Shown here: positions 60,893 to 64,000 of the stretch, piece by piece | Layout: every line of letters starts with the position of its first letter | How positions within the stretch are numbered: position 1 is the first letter of the stretch | From: Paenibacillus sedimenti | GTDB lineage: Bacteria > Bacillota > Bacilli > Paenibacillales > NBRC-103111 | Direction: 5' to 3' | Assembly: GCF_014534655.1 (NCBI RefSeq) | Contig: NZ_JACVVD010000002.1 | Span: 558,001 to 622,000 of the forward strand | Length of the DNA stretch: 64,000 bases | Translations under genes and position numbers: made by a program | The notes under the pieces: generated by a model | What the model was told of the DNA's origin: nothing | Seen by the model: the letters and a program-made list of their open reading frames with translations, nothing else | The model's database searches: none

Positions 60893-63796
60893 ATGGCCTT
60901 GCGGGTTCATCAACTTCAATATCGAGATTGCGACCATTTGATCGGTTGGATGGATGAAAGAGAAATCAGAGACTCTAAACAACTACTCGTTCAAGTCTAT
61001 ACCTACACCGTACATAGCGAAAGCATTGCGAATTTAATTTCGCTTTTACATACGAATCTGCCACAAGCAACGCTTATTGGCTGTACATCCGATGGGCAAA
61101 TTCTGGACGGGCAGGTCTGCGAGCGTTCCACAATTTTGTCCTTTATTCAATTCGAAAAAACGGATCTTCATTCATCGCTCTTTGAGTTTACGAAGGAAAC
61201 GGATTGCTTTGAAAACGGCAGAGCTTTCGCCAATCAATTGGTAGTAGCAGATACGAAAGCTTGTATTGTCTTTACCGATGCTATTTCCAACCCGGAGGAT
61301 TTTATTAAAGGTATCGAATTCGAGGCTCCTCATGTCGTTCTGGCCGGCGGAATATCAAGGAATATGCTGGGACAAACAGCGCTGTTCTCCAAGCAAGGCC
61401 TCATCACCGAAGGAGCTGTCGGCGTTTCATTATCGGGTCAAGATTTGCTGGCCAATAATTCATATAGCCTGAATTGGAAGCTGATCGGGAAAAACTTCAA
61501 GGTTACGCATGCTGACGGCAATCGCATCTATTCGATCGACAATATGAGTGTGATTGATTTGTATAGAAAGTATCTCGGCGAAAAAATTGCTATGCAGATC
61601 ACGGAAAAAAGCAGCCAATTCCCGCTCATTCTGAAGCGAAACGGCATTCATATCTGCCGTGACGTTCTTGCTGTCCATGAGGAAGGTTCGGTTACTGTAT
61701 CGGGTCATTTGTATGAGGGGGAGATCGTCCGTTTCGGGTTTGGCGACCCGGAATTAATCGTGGACGGATCGAAACAGCTGATTGAGAGCATGCAGGAAAT
61801 CTCTGCAGAAGCCATTCTCATCTATTCTTGCGAAGCGCGGCGTCGCTTTATGTTTAATTCGATTGGCTACGAGCTTTCCCCATTGCAGCAGGTTGGCCCC
61901 AACATAGGCTTCTTTACCAGCGGAGAATTTTACCATCATGAGCAAAAGAATATGATTATCAATCATTCCATGACGCTATTGATGCTGTCAGAGAATCCGC
62001 AAGTCATGCCTAAAGGCAACATCTTCTTGCAGCAGCATGAACAGGAGAACCAATGGGGTGAGCTGGATGCCCTGAGGGCGATGTCGCATTTGGCGCAGGT
62101 TTCAACGGATGAATTAATGAAGCTGAACGTATCGCTTGAAGCATCCGAGCAGCGTTACAGATCGCTTGTCCAGTATAATCCGGATGTTGTATATTCGATT
62201 GATGCGAAGGGGACTTTGTTGTCGCTGAATCCAACCTTCTATGATTTGCTTGGTTATGAAGAAGACGAGGTGTCTTCCTTGTTCGAGGTTGTGGATGCTG
62301 CAGAAAGCTCCCGTATTCAAGAGTCCATTACGTATGCGTTTCAAGGCCATTCTCAAACCTTTGAGCTGTCGCTCATGAGAAAGGATCGAACGATGATTCC
62401 GTTTATGATTACCCAAATTCCGATCGTGGTTAATCAGGAATTCGTCGGCGTCTACGGCATTGCCAAAAATATATCGGAGCGTAAAGAAGCCGAGGCGCGT
62501 ATCACGTTCATGGCTTATCATGATGTATTGACGGAGCTGCCGAACCGAACTCTCTTATACAAACAGTTGAACGATTTACTGCAGGAGCGCTCAGGTAATA
62601 GGCAAATGTTTGCCGTTATGTTCATAGACCTGGATAATTTCAAAGAGATGAATGATTCTTTCGGACATTTCGTAGGGGATGATATCCTTAAGCGTTTTGC
62701 CGGGAAGCTGCGGCAGCTCGTCACGGAGAAAGGGCAGGCGGCGCGATTTGGCGGCGACGAATTTGCGGTCATTTTGGATATGAATCAGATCCGTGAAATT
62801 GAAGACGTGGCAGGTCAAGTGGTTGAATATTTCAAGCGGGAGCCGATCATTCTGGAGGGCACGGAGCAGTTTATCACCACTAGCGTCGGCTTAAGCTTGT
62901 ACCCGAACGATGGCGATACACCTGAATTATTGCTGAGAAATGCAGATTTGGCCATGTATAAAGCGAAGCAGTCCGGGAAAAACCGATACCTGTTCTACGT
63001 GAACGAAATCAGCGATGAACTGCGTGAAAAACGTCTGCTGGTCAGCGATCTAAGGAAGGCGATAGCGGAAGATGAGCTGGAGGTTTATTATCAGCCCTTA
63101 ATCGATCTGAAAACGCAGCATGTGATCGGTTCCGAAGCCTTGGTTCGCTGGATGCATAAGGAACTGGGACAGGTATCGCCGTCAGTTTTCATACCGATCG
63201 CCGAGGAATATGGATTGATTGATATTCTTGGCTATTGGGTATTGAAAACAGCTTGTATTCAAAATGTGCGCTGGAAAGACAAGTACGACATGCCTCTCAT
63301 CATTTCTGTAAACGTGTCGTACCAACAATTTCAGCGGAACGATTTTGTAGATGTTGTAAAAGAAGTGCTGCAGGAGACCGGTTTGGACCCGGTACGGCTG
63401 CATTTGGAAATTACCGAGAGCACCGCTTTAATCAATTTAGAGCATACCCGGCTTATACTTCGAAGATTGCAGCATTTGGGTGTTTCCATCTCCATGGACG
63501 ATTTCGGGACAGGGTATTCTTCGTTAAGCTGTGTCAAAGATCTATCGATTGACAAATTAAAAATTGATCGTTCCTTTATTACGAATATTTCAACCGACGT
63601 GCGGGACGCGGCCATTGTCAAAACCATCATAGCCTTGTCACGAAATTTGAACATGAAGGTGCTCGCGGAAGGTGTTGAAAGAAAAGAACAGCTGGATAAA
63701 CTAGCTGAATATGAATGCGATGAAATTCAAGGCTATCTGTTCAGCCCGCCTTTGTCGTCAAGAAAGTTTGAGGAGTGTTTCCTTGCTCCTGGATAG
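60893..63796 (+). CDS. FIST-PAS-GGDEF-EAL signalling protein
   Basis: The product is a 967-residue cytosolic protein. FIST N and C domains (about 1-385; GCTSDGQILDG, LAGGISRNMLG and RMFNS-like segments) are a predicted small-ligand sensor. A PAS domain follows (about 420-540). The GGDEF domain (about 545-705) has RFGGDEFAVI, and the EAL domain (about 715-965) has GSEALVRWMH, LEITES, DDFGTGYSSL, and AEGVERKEQ. Both enzyme motifs look intact, so it may make and degrade c-di-GMP. AAGGAGG is 2 nt before ATG 60893 but 8 nt before TTG 60899, which may be the true start. Confidence 0.9.
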   Translation: MALRVHQLQYRDCDHLIGWMDEREIRDSKQLLVQVYTYTVHSESIANLISLLHTNLPQATLIGCTSDGQILDGQVCERSTILSFIQFEKTDLHSSLFEFTKETDCFENGRAFANQLVVADTKACIVFTDAISNPEDFIKGIEFEAPHVVLAGGISRNMLGQTALFSKQGLITEGAVGVSLSGQDLLANNSYSLNWKLIGKNFKVTHADGNRIYSIDNMSVIDLYRKYLGEKIAMQITEKSSQFPLILKRNGIHICRDVLAVHEEGSVTVSGHLYEGEIVRFGFGDPELIVDGSKQLIESMQEISAEAILIYSCEARRRFMFNSIGYELSPLQQVGPNIGFFTSGEFYHHEQKNMIINHSMTLLMLSENPQVMPKGNIFLQQHEQENQWGELDALRAMSHLAQVSTDELMKLNVSLEASEQRYRSLVQYNPDVVYSIDAKGTLLSLNPTFYDLLGYEEDEVSSLFEVVDAAESSRIQESITYAFQGHSQTFELSLMRKDRTMIPFMITQIPIVVNQEFVGVYGIAKNISERKEAEARITFMAYHDVLTELPNRTLLYKQLNDLLQERSGNRQMFAVMFIDLDNFKEMNDSFGHFVGDDILKRFAGKLRQLVTEKGQAARFGGDEFAVILDMNQIREIEDVAGQVVEYFKREPIILEGTEQFITTSVGLSLYPNDGDTPELLLRNADLAMYKAKQSGKNRYLFYVNEISDELREKRLLVSDLRKAIAEDELEVYYQPLIDLKTQHVIGSEALVRWMHKELGQVSPSVFIPIAEEYGLIDILGYWVLKTACIQNVRWKDKYDMPLIISVNVSYQQFQRNDFVDVVKEVLQETGLDPVRLHLEITESTALINLEHTRLILRRLQHLGVSISMDDFGTGYSSLSCVKDLSIDKLKIDRSFITNISTDVRDAAIVKTIIALSRNLNMKVLAEGVERKEQLDKLAEYECDEIQGYLFSPPLSSRKFEECFLAPG

Positions 63797-63816
63797 AGGT
63801 GTATAAAAGAAAACAG

Positions 63817-63848
63817 ACCCCATTCTCTATATGAGAGATGGGGTTTTT
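63817..63848 (+). terminator. Intrinsic terminator
   Basis: ACCCCAT and ATGGGGT with inner CTC/GAG pairs form a stem followed by TTTTT. It ends the FIST-PAS-GGDEF-EAL gene. Confidence 0.85.
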
Positions 63849-63898
63849 CGTTGCGGACAAGAAGCGGTTAGCGGTACCCGCTATTGACCGCTGTTTTA

Positions 63899-64000
63899 TT
63901 AGTTGCTGATAAATTCTTGTACCCATTCATTTTTGTAATAGCCGACGCCGATCTTGGTGAAATTCGGGCTAAGAATATTTTGGCGATGCCCCGGACTGTT
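63899..64000 (-). CDS. CAP/SCP-domain protein, C-terminal end (partial)
   Basis: The last 33 codons before TAA 63899-63901 read NSPGHRQNILSPNFTKIGVG followed by YYKNEWVQEFISN. This is the characteristic end of CAP (SCP/YkwD-like) domains. The gene continues beyond the right edge. YkwD-like proteins are usually secreted. The start cannot be seen. Confidence 0.85.
   Translation of the reverse strand, partial: NSPGHRQNILSPNFTKIGVGYYKNEWVQEFISN

Noticed and set aside
1-64000. CRISPR array, prophage or insertion sequence
   Set aside because: No regularly spaced direct repeats, phage structural genes, integrase or transposase were seen on either strand.

Overview
The window looks like chromosome from a low-to-mid-GC Gram-positive endospore former of the Paenibacillaceae, probably Paenibacillus or a close relative. 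The grounds are strong AGGAGG-type ribosome binding sites, a T-box leader, copper-amine-oxidase-type stalk domains, YesS/Lpl-type polysaccharide transport, a FIMAH-tailed secreted hydrolase and CgeB-like glycosyltransferases. No prophage, CRISPR array, rRNA or intact tRNA was seen. Several genes are decayed or truncated (UvrA-like, methyltransferase, AHSA1, WYL, MFS and GH39 fragments), so this is a plastic accessory region.

Layout. 1-8.5 kb: secreted beta-propeller protein, HAD phosphatase, UvrA-like remnant, SDR with divergent TetR regulator, P-loop kinase with an apparent CTG start, double-GNAT protein. 8.6-12.1 kb: AT-rich block with a ribbon-helix-helix protein, a second-type sliding clamp and a T-box-controlled methionyl-tRNA synthetase. 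12.1-15.3 kb: CPBP protease, membrane protein, secreted stalk-ankyrin protein. 15.8-29.4 kb: polysaccharide utilisation locus with a membrane-anchored AraC regulator (interrupted by an in-frame stop), an Lpl-type importer, an unidentified 554-residue protein, GH105, GH130 and a large secreted agarase-like hydrolase. 29.4-35.5 kb: MpaB-type oxygenase, histidine kinase, response regulator, NDH-2/cyclic-nucleotide-domain fusion, orphan protein. 35.5-37.8 kb: a Smr-less MutS2-like ATPase behind a long leader with a strong promoter, a 7-codon leader peptide, two terminators and an antiterminator. 37.8-42.7 kb: gene scars, small proteins, GNATs, a papain-like hydrolase and an MFS exporter, itself preceded by a 9-codon leader peptide. 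42.8-44.8 kb: a second kinase/regulator pair paralogous to the one at 30.7-32.8 kb. 45.6-51.3 kb: bacillosamine-type sugar operon (aminotransferase, C4,6-dehydratase, acetyltransferase) continuing into a BKACE enzyme and two tandem glycosyltransferases. 51.8-60.8 kb: ABC importer operon that also holds an HlyD-type adaptor and a large secreted beta-sandwich protein, divergent from an OmpR-type two-component system. 60.9-64 kb: FIST-PAS-GGDEF-EAL protein and the end of a CAP-domain protein.

The most striking unit is the MutS2-like gene. Its leader has the architecture of ribosome-mediated attenuation: the last four codons of the leader peptide form one arm of a perfect 12-bp helix, and an antiterminator excludes an 18-bp terminator placed just before the gene. 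Since MutS2 proteins are known to act on collided ribosomes, a ribosome-stress or antibiotic-responsive role is an attractive inference.

All family assignments come from reading motifs by eye. No database search was run.
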